From: an uncultured Methanobrevibacter sp.
GTDB lineage: Archaea > Methanobacteriota > Methanobacteria > Methanobacteriales > Methanobacteriaceae
Assembly (NCBI GenBank): GCA_900317865.1
Contig: ONIK01000005.1
Coordinates: forward strand, 1-64,000
Direction of reading: 5' to 3'
DNA: 64,000 nt
A model generated the notes under the pieces. That model was given only the letters and a program-made list of their open reading frames with translations. It was not told the origin of the DNA and did not search any database. The translations under genes and the position numbers were made by a program. Below, piece after piece: positions 47,315 to 58,622 of the stretch. How positions within the stretch are numbered: the first letter of the stretch is position 1; each line of letters begins with the position of its first letter.

Positions 47315-48085
47315 TTATTTATCTTCACTTTCTTCGGATGCATCTTCTTCTACAACTTCTTCTTCACTGAGAACAGATTCAATATAAGAAGTTACGTCAT
47401 CTTTAGAAAGTTTAACATATTTACCATCATCTTTTTTAATGATAGCTATTTCAACATTATCTGATGTAGTATCATGTTCAGTAGCTTCATTAATAGCAGT
47501 TATTGCTAATGCAATAGCATCATCAATAGATAAATCTTCTTTATATTGTTCTTCGAAAATTTCCATTGCAGCAGATCTTCCTGAACCAATAGCAGTTGCT
47601 TTGTATTGGATTAAAGCTCCACTTGGATCTGTTTCGAATAATTTACATTCACCATTATACACTCCACCAATAATTAAAGCAGAACCAAATGGTCTTACTC
47701 CACCATTTTGTGTGTACAATTGTAACATATCACATAATTTTTTAGCTAAACTATCTACTCTAATAGGTTCACTATAAGTTATTTTATTTATTTGAGCTTC
47801 TACTCTTGCTCTTTCGACTAATGCTCTTGCATCAGCTACAAGACCAGAAGTAGCTGCACCAATATGGTCATCAATCTTAAATAATTTTTCAATAGATGAT
47901 GATTCCACTAAAGTAGAAGTAGTTCTTTTGTCTACTGCTAAAACAATACCCTCAGGGCATTTTACACCAATTGAAGTGGTACCTCTTTTAACAGCTTCTC
48001 TTGCATATTCAACTTGGAAAAGTCTTCCATCTGGGCTAAATACAGTGATAGCCCTATCATATCCAGCATTTTGTAAAGGTTGCAT
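47315..48085 (-). CDS. psmA: Proteasome subunit alpha
   Basis: 256 residues. Forms the outer rings of the 20S proteasome. GYDRAITVFSPDGRLFQVEYAREAV is the family signature with the gate residues at the N-terminus, and the RPFG motif (GGVRPFGSALIIGG) is intact. It has an acidic C-terminal tail (EEEVVEEDASEESEDK), longer than the minimum. GAGGTATTAAT precedes the ATG. First gene after the pop5-rpp30 pair, separated by a 223-base AT-rich gap that probably holds its promoter. Confidence 0.96.
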   Translation of the reverse strand: MQPLQNAGYDRAITVFSPDGRLFQVEYAREAVKRGTTSIGVKCPEGIVLAVDKRTTSTLVESSSIEKLFKIDDHIGAATSGLVADARALVERARVEAQINKITYSEPIRVDSLAKKLCDMLQLYTQNGGVRPFGSALIIGGVYNGECKLFETDPSGALIQYKATAIGSGRSAAMEIFEEQYKEDLSIDDAIALAITAINEATEHDTTSDNVEIAIIKKDDGKYVKLSKDDVTSYIESVLSEEEVVEEDASEESEDK

Positions 48086-48308
48086 ATTAATACCTCACAT
48101 TTAATAATTAATTTTATAAATATAAATAATACTTTTTTCAACAGCTAAAAAACACAAAATTAAAACCAAATCTCCATGAAAAGGTAATTTTAATTTTAAT
48201 CATAAATAATAATTAAAATGTATTTTTCTTTTATTCCCATAAATTCAGTACTTATTTATATAGTTAATACATTAATAAATGTTTCTATTTTATTCTTACA
48301 AAAAGTAA

Positions 48309-48665
48309 TTAAATAAATTTTGAACATCCTTTTATAGTACCTGAAATACCGATGCAGGTAATCGAAATAGCTTTTCTATTATACTTATATGTTAATGCCA
48401 AACTGGATCTTACTTCATCTTCAAAGTCCCTTTGACATCTTAAAATAGCTTTATACTCATTGTAAAAAGAAAAATCTTCATTCGGAATCAATTCAATAGT
48501 CCATAAATTAAAATTAGATGTGTTGTTTTCTCCCTGAAAACGAACACATGAATCCCAGACAATTGAAGTGAAATCATTTTTAGATAACTCTTCTTCAGAT
48601 TTAATTTCCAAAACAAGATAATGATTATGTTTTCTTTGAGATTTTGGAAGAACCTTGAGTTTCAT
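48309..48665 (-). CDS. rnp2: Ribonuclease P protein component 2 (Pop5)
   Basis: 118 residues, usual length. Binds RNase P RNA as a pair with Rpp30. Landmarks: RKHNHYLVLEIKSEEEL, the central LWTIELIP, AILRCQRDFEDEVRSSLALTY and SITCIGISGTIKGC. It starts directly after the rpp30 stop. Position between rpp30 and psmA is conserved in Euryarchaeota. Confidence 0.92.
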   Translation of the reverse strand: MKLKVLPKSQRKHNHYLVLEIKSEEELSKNDFTSIVWDSCVRFQGENNTSNFNLWTIELIPNEDFSFYNEYKAILRCQRDFEDEVRSSLALTYKYNRKAISITCIGISGTIKGCSKFI

Positions 48666-49373
48666 CTAATCAACCACCCTAACACCGGATAAAATCATGT
48701 TTTTTCTATCCTTATTAAATTCAATTATATCCTCTGCAGTTTTAAAAGAAGATTCAACTTCAGGAAAAGTTAATCCTGTCTGAGTAAAAACAGCTTTAAA
48801 ATCTTTAACTGTTCGAATATCTAATATGGATTCTGCACCTGATGATAAAATTAATGGAAACTCATATTTCCTATACAGTTTATAGATATCCCTAAAATTA
48901 GACAGCACTTTTGATCTGTGTGACAGATATGATTTTAAAATATCATTAAACACAAGCTCTATAGCTACATTATTATCCTTTGCTTCACGTGCCAGAATAT
49001 GATTTAAACCAGAATCATATCTTTTAAAATAAGGTTTTGACAATACATCAATTTGAATATTTTCTACACATGCACGATTTACCTTTAAATTACCTCCCAA
49101 AACAGAAATGCATGATGATTTATTTCTATACTTTCTGGCAATTTTTCTAATCTCAGAAGGGTTATTTGATTCTATAATTAAAGTATAATCAATATCAATG
49201 ACATCTTTTAACTCATTTTTTAAATCGTTTTTAAAAGTTAAAGCATTGTCAAATTCAATTTGATTATATGAAAAGTTTATATGCTCCCAACCATAAGCAG
49301 AAGCCTGCATAGCTAAGATTAAATTTTTATCATAACTATTTCCCTTAATATTCAAATCAAACATAGTAAACAT
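48666..49373 (-). CDS. rnp3: Ribonuclease P protein component 3 (Rpp30)
   Basis: 235 residues with the TIM-barrel-like RNase P p30 fold: FDLNIKGNSYDKNLILAMQASAYGWEHINFSY, CISVLGGNLKVNRACVENIQIDVLSKPYF, AIELVFNDIL and LILSSGAESILDIRTV. Partner of Pop5 in tRNA 5' processing. The start may be at 49373 or the Met three codons later; neither has a clear ribosome binding site. First gene of the RNase P/proteasome/exosome string. Confidence 0.9.
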   Translation of the reverse strand: MFTMFDLNIKGNSYDKNLILAMQASAYGWEHINFSYNQIEFDNALTFKNDLKNELKDVIDIDYTLIIESNNPSEIRKIARKYRNKSSCISVLGGNLKVNRACVENIQIDVLSKPYFKRYDSGLNHILAREAKDNNVAIELVFNDILKSYLSHRSKVLSNFRDIYKLYRKYEFPLILSSGAESILDIRTVKDFKAVFTQTGLTFPEVESSFKTAEDIIEFNKDRKNMILSGVRVVD

Positions 49374-49418
49374 TTTATTATTTTATATTTAATTAATTTT
49401 ACTAAAAAATAATTAAAA

Positions 49419-49438
49419 GTTGAGAAATTAATCTCAAC
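49419..49438 (-). terminator. Terminator of the giant adhesin gene
   Basis: Perfect 7-base arms GTTGAGA (49419-49425) and TCTCAAC (49432-49438) with a 6-base loop, followed on the minus strand by TTTTAATTATTTTTT. The stop codon (49434-49436) lies in the arm. Confidence 0.6.
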
Positions 49439-52400
49439 CAGAAATAGTTATTTTATTTGAAATTACTGCACCATTTTTATACATTGATGTAATAATGTAT
49501 TCACCAGGCATTAAATTAATATTTAAACGAGCAATACCTGCATTATCGGTTATCCTATCATAAAATACTCCATTAATATTTAAAGTAATCGTTTGACCAG
49601 CATAAGGTTTACCTTGTCCATCAAGAAGTTTTACTTCAAATTTTGTGCCGTCACGATATTTCATTCTAAGATCTTTAGCTTCCAAAATAGGTAAAACTTT
49701 AATGGTATTGGCCAAACTTAATCCATTATACTCAATTGTTGCAATATAAGTTCCTGGATTTAAGTTAATATTCAGAGTAATATATCCATTTGCATCAGTT
49801 GTTCGGGTATAGAAAACACCATTTATATTTATTATAGCACTAACTCCAGCACCAACAGGATTACCCTGATTGTCAAGCAATCTAAAAGTAAACTGGGATG
49901 CATTTTTATAGTACTTAATCAAGTCATGGTTTTCCACTATTGAAGATAACACTTTAATGGTATTTGCATGCTGTTCTCCATTGGATGGATTTATGGCAGT
50001 TAGAATATATTCTCCAGGATTTAAGTTAATAGTTAATTTAACAATTCCCGCCTCATCTGTTGTTCTAGTGTAAAATACGCCATTTATATTAAATTTAACA
50101 TCAGTATTTTTTAATATGTTTCCTTGAGAATCCATAAATTTAGCATAATACTGCGTTCCATTCCTAAATATTTTAGTAATGTCACTGGCTACAATAGTTG
50201 ACTTAACAGTAACAGTAGAATATGCTTTTGTACTATTATATTCAACAGTTACATTATATACACCTGAATCCAAGTTAATAGCCATTGATGCAACACCATT
50301 TTCATCAGTTGTTCGTTTATAATCCATACCATTAATATTAATAGAAATTGTTGCATTATTAAGTGCTTTGTCATTATACTTTAATGTAACAATAAATCTT
50401 TCAGAACCGCGATAATATTTAGTAACATCAGGTGCAGAGATAGTGATTTGAGATTTTTTTACAGTAAAGGAGGTATTTCCTCTAACAGAATTATATTTCT
50501 CATTACCACTGTAGATTATTTCAATATTATAGTTTCCATCTTTTAAATTAGGAATAGAAATATTGGCAACACCTTTATTAACATCAGCAGAATATTTTTT
50601 GCCATTAACAATAGTGCTTACATTACCTGTTGCATCCTTAGGCAAAACAACATTAATAACTTCAGATTCATCATCATAAATATCTGAAGATGAAATATTC
50701 ATATCCTTATCTAAAAGCGTAGGCAATATTGTAAATAGATTACTTGCTTCAAGATCTTCATAAATAGTCTTGACAATATAGTCTCCAGGCTGTAAAGAAG
50801 CAGTCAAATAGGCATAACCCTTAGAATCAGTGATGCTTTCATAAGTAGTATTTTCAATTGTGAATTCTACTTTTTGATTGGAAATGCCTTTTCCATCATA
50901 TCCTATAATCCTAGCGGCAAATCTATCTGATTCATTATAATATTTTGTTAAATCCTGTGTAATTATTTTAATTGGATAAATTACAGTAAAACTTGCTTTA
51001 TCAGAGCTATTTAAATAGGTTCCATTATCATCAGTGAAAACAGCAGTTATATTATAATCACCAGATTTAAGATTATTTAAAGTTAAAACAGCAACACCAT
51101 CACTATCCACACCAACAGTATCATTTAAAACACCATTAATGTAGAAACTAACCTTACCCTGAGTAGCATTGACAACGGCAGTAGCAGTTAAAGGCTCACC
51201 AACCAACAAAGTACCATTACTCAAAGACAAAGACAGAACAGTATTAACCGGCTTAATATCAATTAATTTAATGACATATGAGAAAAAGTAATAATCAATA
51301 GTATTGAATATAACTAAAATATCATATTGGCCCGCTTGAGTAAATGAAATCGTTTTATTGGCAACAGAATCAACTAATTCAACGGTATAAGCATCACCTT
51401 CAATATAAAAGAACACTTCACCATCTTTAATATAATCACCGAACTGATCTTTAACCCTAACCTGAAGAGTATAATTCTTATTGATTGTCCAATCACAATC
51501 CCAACCACTGACTTCAATAAAAGTCATTGAAAATACAGTAAATTCTGTTTTATCAGAGCTATTTAAATAAATGCCTTCATCATCACTGAAAACAGCGGTT
51601 AGATTATACTCACCATAATAAAGATTACTTAATGTTAAAACAGCAACACCATCACTATCGACATCAACAGTACCATTTAAAATACCATTAATGTAGAAAC
51701 TAACTTTACCCTGAGTAGCATTGACAACAGCAGTAGCAGTTAAAGAATCATCAACAAATATGATATCCTCATCCAAAGACAAAGATAAAGCAGTTTGGAG
51801 AGGAGAAACATCAACTAACTTTGTAATATTTGAGGAATAATAATAATCAACGGCATTGAATAAAACTGTAATATTATGTTCACCAACTTGAGTAAATAAA
51901 ACAGTCTTATTAGCAACAGAATCGACTAACTTAACAGTGTAAGCCTTACCATCAATTAAAAAGACCACATCACCATCATCAATATAATCGCCAAACTGAT
52001 CTTTAACTCTAACCTGAAGAGTAACATTTCCGTTAACCTTCCAATCACAATCCCAACCACTAACTTCAGGAACAGTATTGGAATAAACAGAAAATGCAGA
52101 CCTATTGTTAAAGGCTCACCAACCAACAAAGTATCATTACTCAAAGACAAAGACAAAACAGTATTAACCGAATCAATAGTAATTAACTTAGAAACATTTG
52201 ATGAACAATAATAATCAACGGCATTAAATAAAACAGTAATATTATGTTCTCCAGCCTGATTGAATGAAATAGTTTTATTGGCAACAGAATCTACTAGTTT
52301 AACTGTATAAGGCTTATCATCAATTAAAAAGGTTACATTGCCATAATCAACATAATCGCCAAACTGATCTTTAACCCTAATCTGAAGAGTAACATTTCCG

Positions 52401-55400
52401 TTAACCGTCCAATCACAATCCCAACCACTAACTTCAGGAACAGTATTGGAATAAACAGAAAATGCAGACCTATTAGAACTATTCAAATAAGTACCCTCAT
52501 CATCGGTGAAAACAGCAGTTACATTATAACCACCATAATAAAGATTATCTAAAACTAAACGAGCAACACCATCAATATTCACATCAACAGTATCATTTAA
52601 AATATCATTAATATAGAAAAGCACTTTACCCTGACTAGCATTAACAACAGCAGTAACCGTTAAAGGCTCACCAACCAACAAAGTATCATTACTCAAAGAC
52701 AAAGACAAAACAGTATTAACCGGATTAATAGTAATTAACTTAGAAACATTTGATGAACAATAATAATCAACGGCATTAAATAAAACAGTAATATTATATT
52801 GGTCTGCCTGAGTAAATAAAACAGTCTTATTGGCAACAGAATCAACCAATTTAACAGTATAAGGCTCATCATCAATTAAAAATGTTACATTGCCATAATC
52901 AACATATTCACCTAACTGATCTTTTACCCTAACCTGAAGAGTATAATTCCTATTGATTGTCCAATCACAATCCCATCCATTAACTTCAACAAAAGTTTTC
53001 AAAAAGACATCAAATGATGTTTTATTAGAGCTATTTAAATACCCACCTTTATCATCAGTAAAAACGGCAGTTACATTATAACTACCATAATAAAGATTAT
53101 CTAAAACCAAACGAGCAACACCCTCTCCATCAACATCAACAGTATCATTCAAAACATCATTAATATAGAAAAGCACTTTACCCTGAGTAGCATTAACAAC
53201 AGCAGTAACCGTTAAAGAATCACCAACCAACAAAGTATCATTACTCAAAGACAAAGATAAAGACGTGTTAAGAGGATAAGCCTCAATTAACTTGGTAATA
53301 TTTGAAGGATAATAATAATCAGTTGCATTGAATAAAACTGTAATATTATGTTGTCCCCCATGAGTGAATAAAACTGTCATATTAGCAGTAAAATTAATCA
53401 ATTTAACAGTATAAGGCTCATCATCAATTAAAAATGTTACATTGCCATAATCAATATAATCACCAAATGAATCTTTCACCCTAACCTGAAGCATATAATC
53501 CTTATTAATTGTCCAATCACAATCCCATCCACTAACTTCAATTGTGGTATTTAATTTTCCATATTTGGTAAATCCTTTTACTGGAATTACACCACCAAGT
53601 CTTTCAAAAGCACTATACCAATTTTTACCATAATCATCTGAATAATAAGACATACCCTTTATGGCAAAACGTGAATTTTTAGAATATTCAAAGAAATACA
53701 ATAAAGGCTTTTGGTTATTTAAATTAGTTATCATAAATATGACATCAAAAGTATCACCCTTTTTAATAGGAACATATTTGGTTAAAGGAATAGTGAAATA
53801 TCCTGCAGTAGTATTTCCCTGTTGTGAATGTTTTAATTGATTATTAACATATATTGAAATAGTATAATTTGAATCATCACTGAAATAAGTTGAAACTGCA
53901 GATAACAACTCATCACTTTCAGCCAAAAATGAATTTCCAATTCCTAATGAAGTAGTATCTGCCTGTAATGTTGCGAAATTTGAAATTTGAATCTCATATT
54001 GATAATTTTTATCATAATGATTAGTATCATTTAAAACAAATGTAAATGAAGGTTGAATAATATTACCTACTCTTGAAAAGTATAAATCATAATAAGAAAC
54101 ATAGAAATAACCATTTTCACCCCAATCTGGTCCCCAACTATTACGAACAATAAATGCACCATCTCCAGGAGGTGTTGTTTTAAATTTCTCTTTAGAATAA
54201 TTATCATCCCAACCAACAATTGAAACATCGTGATTTGTTTGTAAATTTCCAACATTAACATAATAAGATACCTTATCATTAGCAAGATAAGCATCTGAAT
54301 AATACATACTAGTTACAACAGCACCATATTTTACAATAGCTTCCTTAATCCCATCATTATCCGTGTATGACATTCTTGGAAGGAAAACAACATTTTGAAC
54401 ATGTGTTATGGCATCATATAATAAAGATAAAGAATTTGGTGAATATATCTCTTCCTCTTCAGATATAGGACCTAACCAACTAGCAAAATAACCAATTGTC
54501 ATAAAGAAGTTTCCGCCGGAATTAGGTACGGATGCAAAATTACCATAATCAGAAAATCTGGAAACTAAATTCTTTAAATTCTCTTCTGAAAAATCATAAG
54601 CAGTACCATTGGCTTTTACCACACATGATTCTAAAGCAGCCATCGCTGCGAAAGCCCAGCAATTACCCTGTTCAAGTTGATTTTTAACTTCAGTAAGATT
54701 ATAATGCTCCCTCATATCATATCTACTATCAAGGACAACCGGACTATTTTCAATTTCGAAAATATCATATTTTTCAGGTCTTTGATTTAAATCTAAAAGC
54801 GTCATATTAAATGAATCCGGTGAACTACTATTTGTCACATTAATATTATTCGGATTACCCAAGCAATAAATATCCCCACCATAATCTGCAGTGTTGTCAT
54901 TAAAAGTTAAATTATTTAAAATGGCTGAAGAAACTTCATCGACATATAAACCACCTCCTTCATGAGCATGATTTGAGTTAAATGTTGAATACATGATTGA
55001 AGTAGTATTGTACATTTTATAAACTGCACCACCTTTAGTTGCACTATTATTTGTGAAATTCAGATTTGAAAATAATGCTGAAGAATATAAATCACAAATA
55101 GCACCACCTATTAAAGAACTGCAATTTGCAAATACTGAATCATAAAAATACATTTTTGAATACATTGAATAAATCGCACCAGCGGATGAAATGGAAGTAT
55201 CATTAATAAATCTAGCTCCCTCAATATAGAAATATGGGCTATTGATGGCAATTATTGCTCCACCATAGGATGTCGCATAATTATTTATTAAATTTGAATT
55301 AAGTATTGCCAATTGATAATTAACTATATAAACCACACCACCACTATAAGCTTTATTATATCTCAAGTCAGAATTGTTTAATAAAATACTAGATATAGCA

Positions 55401-56209
55401 TAAATAGCACCGCCCTCTCTTGAAGCAGTGTTATTAATAAATTTAGAATCATGAATAAGCATTTGATAATTTGGAGTAAATATTGCACCCCCATCAAATA
55501 GTGCTTTATTGTCAATAAACGTACAATTTTTCAATTCCCCACCAATCAATGCAAAAATTGCACCACCCCGATCAGCAGTATTGTTTTTGAAAATACAATC
55601 AGTTAACTTTAATTGACCAGAACAGCTGATTGCACCACCAATATAATATGCACCATTATATGCAATAGATTTTGCACTATCGAAAATTACATTTTCCGCT
55701 TCAAGAGTTCCGCCATACTGCGCCTGACCATTGTAACTGATTAAATTAACAGAAGTATTGAACAATTTAATGTCTTTAAAGTAAATATTTGGCCTCCACT
55801 CAATGAAAGCAAAAATACCATTTCCTGAAAAGTCAATGGTGGTATTTTCAGCACTTTCTCCAATAAATTTCACATTAGAAGTTATTTGCATGAAATTAAC
55901 CATTTGGCCGGAATTATTATAATTATACTTATAATAACCATCAGCAATATGTATTACAGTATTTGTTTGAATTCCAGGATATATACTGGATAACTCCTTA
56001 TAAGGAGACTCTTTTGAACCATCACCTACATTACTAGCTGAAGAATTAACATAAATATGATTATAACCATCATTCTCACTTAAAACATAGTCATTTACCT
56101 CAGATATACTTAATGTATTATTTAAATCCACATCATCACTTGCAAAACAAACTGGAAGCATTAATAACAACAAACAAAAAGTAAAAAATATTTTTATATA
56201 AGTTCCCAC
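49434..56209 (-). pseudogene. Giant secreted adhesin with beta-helix, papain-like protease and 552-base repeats, broken by a deletion
   Basis: One gene split into two frames at about 52110. Upstream part: signal peptide (KIFFTFCLLLLMLPVCFA), beta-helix (NNTADRGGAIFA-type repeats), then a C1A protease with Cys in QGNCWAF, His in NHDVSIVGWDD and Asn in RNSWGPDWG (537, 680 and 710 counted from an ATG at 56269), then 184-residue repeats beginning at WDCDW. The third repeat lacks 184 bases and the frame is lost, ending 1437 codons after 56269. The rest, open from 51968, contains further repeats and five Ig-like modules. Restoring 184 bases gives an open frame through to 49434. GTG 56209 follows GGTGAT. 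Possibly phase-variable; as read, only a truncated product without the C-terminal modules is made. Confidence 0.8.
50975..53527 (-). repeat. Five tandem 552-base repeats (one shortened to 368)
   Basis: The coding signal for WDCDW begins at plus positions 51489, 52041, 52409, 52961 and 53513: spacings 552, 368, 552 and 552. Each unit encodes 184 residues, an Ig-like pair with ANKTV...ITVLFNA and SLSLSNDTLLVGEPLT. The short interval is 184 bases less than a full unit. Confidence 0.85.
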
Positions 56210-56342
56210 AATATCACCAACAAGTACAATTTGAACAATTAAAAATATAAATTCCCACATAATAAACAAGTGGTCATTTAGAATGATAACAATATATATT
56301 ATTTATTTTATTATGGATAAATATACTTATCAAAAAAAAGAA

Positions 56343-56362
56343 AAGTGATTGGATAATCACTT
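56343..56362 (-). terminator. Terminator of the zinc-ribbon membrane-protein gene
   Basis: Perfect 8-base arms AAGTGATT (56343-56350) and AATCACTT (56355-56362), 4-base loop, followed on the minus strand by TTCTTTTTTTTGA. Confidence 0.6.
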
Positions 56363-56373
56363 GAATTAAAAAA

Positions 56374-56994
56374 CTATTGATATCTATAGAAGTCTACTTG
56401 CCAACTTACAGTTTCATAGTAATCAATTGTAAATGTTTGTGGAGAGGATGACGTATAAGTTACAGAATCAGATCTTGTTTCTACATCACTATGTGAGCCC
56501 CAATCAACTCCACAGGATTGTCCGTTAGATCCGGACACGTGCAAATGATTTGTTGCATAATTTTTAATAGGATATGCTGATATTTTAACCATTATTTCCC
56601 CCGCAGGAACATTAATTGATTTAGTACCACTGCCCGATCCAGAATAACTTCCTATAAGCACCCACTGTTTAGCAGGACTTGAAGAGGAAGAAGATTCTGA
56701 AGTGTTTACCTGTTGAGAACTTCCACCACCAGCAGAAGAAGAAGCATTACTACTGTTTGCACTTCCAGATGCAGGCTGAGCCTGAGAATTATTGCCAAAA
56801 GCATTATTAGACAATGCAAAATAACCTATTACTGCAGCCAAAACTACAATTACTACAATCAAAAGTGCAATAACAACCTTAGAATTACTATTTTTAGGTT
56901 CTGGAGGTGTTGGCGCAACTTCCAGTGATACACCACACTTACTACAGAATTTTGCTGAATCTTTATTTTCAAAACCACAACTGTCACATTTCAT
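56374..56994 (-). CDS. Zinc-ribbon, membrane-anchored, Ser-rich surface protein
   Basis: About 206 residues. N-terminal zinc ribbon (CDSCGFENKDSAKFCSKCG), a proline-containing linker, one membrane segment (VVIALLIVVIVVLAAVIGYFAL), a Ser/Gly/Asn-rich spacer (about 75-115), and a C-terminal beta-rich domain of about 95 residues (KSINVPAGEIMVKISAYP...ETVSWQVDFY). The zinc ribbon should be cytoplasmic and the rest outside. Such proteins occur in Methanobrevibacter; function unknown. ATG 56994 gives MKCDSCG; ATG 57003 is in frame. Monocistronic with its own terminator. Confidence 0.75.
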   Translation of the reverse strand: MKCDSCGFENKDSAKFCSKCGVSLEVAPTPPEPKNSNSKVVIALLIVVIVVLAAVIGYFALSNNAFGNNSQAQPASGSANSSNASSSAGGGSSQQVNTSESSSSSSPAKQWVLIGSYSGSGSGTKSINVPAGEIMVKISAYPIKNYATNHLHVSGSNGQSCGVDWGSHSDVETRSDSVTYTSSSPQTFTIDYYETVSWQVDFYRYQ

Positions 56995-57003
56995 AATATC
57001 CAT

Positions 57004-57265
57004 ATCGAATAGTCAATATATATAATAAATTATTATGTTATACACTAATTATATATTTCTATTAATTTTTCATTCACATTAAAAAAAATATGTTGGATTT
57101 ATATTACAATGATATATATTTATTGTGTTTAAAATTTTTTTAAACAACATTCAATAAAAATATAAAAAATAATTAATAATACCATATATTTTTTAAAAAT
57201 AGTAAAATAAATTTAAATAATTAGCATATTAAACACAATTAACAATTAATTTAGTAATAAAATAG
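57004..57265. other. AT-rich divergent intergenic region
   Basis: Forms, with the operator region to 57369, a 366-base gap between divergent genes. Nothing is recognised apart from TATA-like A/T runs; no RNA gene. Confidence 0.4.
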
Positions 57266-57285
57266 AATGTACATAACTGTACATT
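57266..57285 (+). promoter_or_regulatory. Perfect inverted repeat with two TGTACA boxes
   Basis: AATGTACA (57266-57273), TAAC, TGTACATT (57278-57285): perfect 8-base arms. It lies about 50 bases upstream of a TATA-like element (57337-57346) and 85 bases from the start of the winged-helix gene, so it is a candidate operator for that regulator. TGTACA is also the box described for TrpY-type repressors in Methanobacteriales, but no trp gene is near. Confidence 0.5.
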
Positions 57286-57369
57286 ATTCAACTAAAATGA
57301 ACATAAAAAAGAGTCAAATTATGTAAAAATTCTAAAATCTTTTATATTAGAAAATATAAAATAAAAACT

Positions 57370-57651
57370 ATGAGTAAAGAAAACGACGAGCTTTTGAAAT
57401 TGACATCTTATGTTCAAATCTCAAAATATAGGGAGAAAACATTAAAGTCTATAGGTGATGACGTAAAAATACCAACAAACATTGCTAAAGATAGTGGTAT
57501 TAGGACAAATCACATTTCAAAAGTATTAAGTGAACTTAAGAATAAAGAAATTGTTGAATGCATTAATGAAGAAGCTCGTAAAGGAAGATTATACCGATTA
57601 ACCGACACCGGAAAAGAAGTATTAGACACGATAAAAGATAAAGAAGATTAA
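57370..57651 (+). CDS. Winged-helix transcriptional regulator
   Basis: 93 residues with an ArsR/MarR-like winged helix: recognition segment IPTNIAKDSGIRTNHISKVLSELKNKEIVE and wing KGRLYRLTDTGKEVLDTI. No metal or ligand site is evident. TATA-like TTTTATATTA at 57337-57346 is only about 30 bases before ATG, and no ribosome binding site is seen, so the mRNA is probably leaderless. A perfect palindrome upstream may be its own operator. Converges with the HExxH gene, overlapping by four bases. Confidence 0.82.
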   Translation: MSKENDELLKLTSYVQISKYREKTLKSIGDDVKIPTNIAKDSGIRTNHISKVLSELKNKEIVECINEEARKGRLYRLTDTGKEVLDTIKDKED

Positions 57652-58622
57652 ATATCTTCAAACTTATTTTTTGTATGCTCTAACTCTTCAATAGCTTCTT
57701 CATTTTTATATAACATTTCAAAATAAATTGCCATCAAACCAATTAACATATTATTTTTATCATCATAGTCTATTAGTTCTTTAGTGAAATCTTTATAAAT
57801 ATTGTTTTTCGGCTTGACCATATCTATTTTAAACTGCAATTTTATAGATTCTCTTAAATCTTCATCAATATACCTGTCTAAAAAAATAATAATATCACGG
57901 GCATAGGAATTAGCTAACTGAATGAAAATTTGACTCTCTTCTTCACTAATGCCTAAATCGTTAACACATTGAAAAAAGGAATTGAATCTCTGGAATTCTA
58001 TCGGAATATATCTATTTTCAACTGTATGAGCATAAAATTCATTGGTTAATTTAATTTCAGAACTTACAAAAACATATTCTACAAAGCTTTTTAATACAGG
58101 AGAAGCTTTAACATCAAATATTTCACATAAAATATTAACAGTTAAATCGAATAATAAGAAATGAGCTAATTCATGTATAATTGTGGAAATCTGAAAGCTT
58201 TCATCCAAACGGTCATCATAAAAAATATACTGGATTGCATACTCCCCATGTACAACACCACTAGAAATAGGAATAACACTTGTAAAAGCATTTGCAATCT
58301 GCAATACTTTCTCTTTAGGAGTACCTGTAAGTTCGACATAATCCAACTTTTTAAAAATTCTATTTAAAATACTCAAATAATCACGAACAGTGAAATTAGG
58401 ATTCACCAATAAAGAAAAATAATGATCTATGAACAGATTCTGAAAACTATCAATAGCTATAGGAGTGATATGTCTATGGCATTTTATACATACTTCACTG
58501 GAATCAGAATTCTTTTCACCGCAGAATGGGCAGATGTTTTCCTCAACTATCCTACAACCACAATGAGTACAATAGTTATTTTTTTTTAAATTTAAAGTAC
58601 CACAAACTTCACAATTTTTCAT
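57648..58622 (-). CDS. Double zinc-ribbon protein with HExxH metalloprotease-like domain
   Basis: 324 residues. Two zinc ribbons at the N-terminus (Cys4/7/18/21 and Cys31/34/45/48), then a helical domain containing HELAH at 150-154 within STIIHELAHFLLFDL, a zincin active-site motif; Glu195 in NEFYAHTVE is a possible third ligand. No signal peptide, so cytoplasmic. Family not recognised. AAAGGTG precedes the ATG, which abuts the stop of the multi-zinc-ribbon gene, so it is the last gene of a DHH/zinc-ribbon operon. Whether it cleaves peptides is unknown. Confidence 0.8.
   Translation of the reverse strand: MKNCEVCGTLNLKKNNYCTHCGCRIVEENICPFCGEKNSDSSEVCIKCHRHITPIAIDSFQNLFIDHYFSLLVNPNFTVRDYLSILNRIFKKLDYVELTGTPKEKVLQIANAFTSVIPISSGVVHGEYAIQYIFYDDRLDESFQISTIIHELAHFLLFDLTVNILCEIFDVKASPVLKSFVEYVFVSSEIKLTNEFYAHTVENRYIPIEFQRFNSFFQCVNDLGISEEESQIFIQLANSYARDIIIFLDRYIDEDLRESIKLQFKIDMVKPKNNIYKDFTKELIDYDDKNNMLIGLMAIYFEMLYKNEEAIEELEHTKNKFEDI

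Noticed and set aside
49434..51968. The downstream part of the giant adhesin as an independent 844-residue gene
   Set aside because: It begins in the middle of a repeat unit with a GTG that has no ribosome binding site and no signal peptide; the 184-base deficit explains the split, so it is treated as part of one broken gene.
50975..53527. Tandem repeats as a CRISPR array or satellite
   Set aside because: Units are 552 bases, coding and in frame, without short repeats and unique spacers.
57266..57285. TrpY-type regulation of tryptophan genes by the TGTACA boxes
   Set aside because: No trp biosynthetic gene lies nearby; only the box sequence resembles TrpY sites, so a local operator for the winged-helix gene is more likely.
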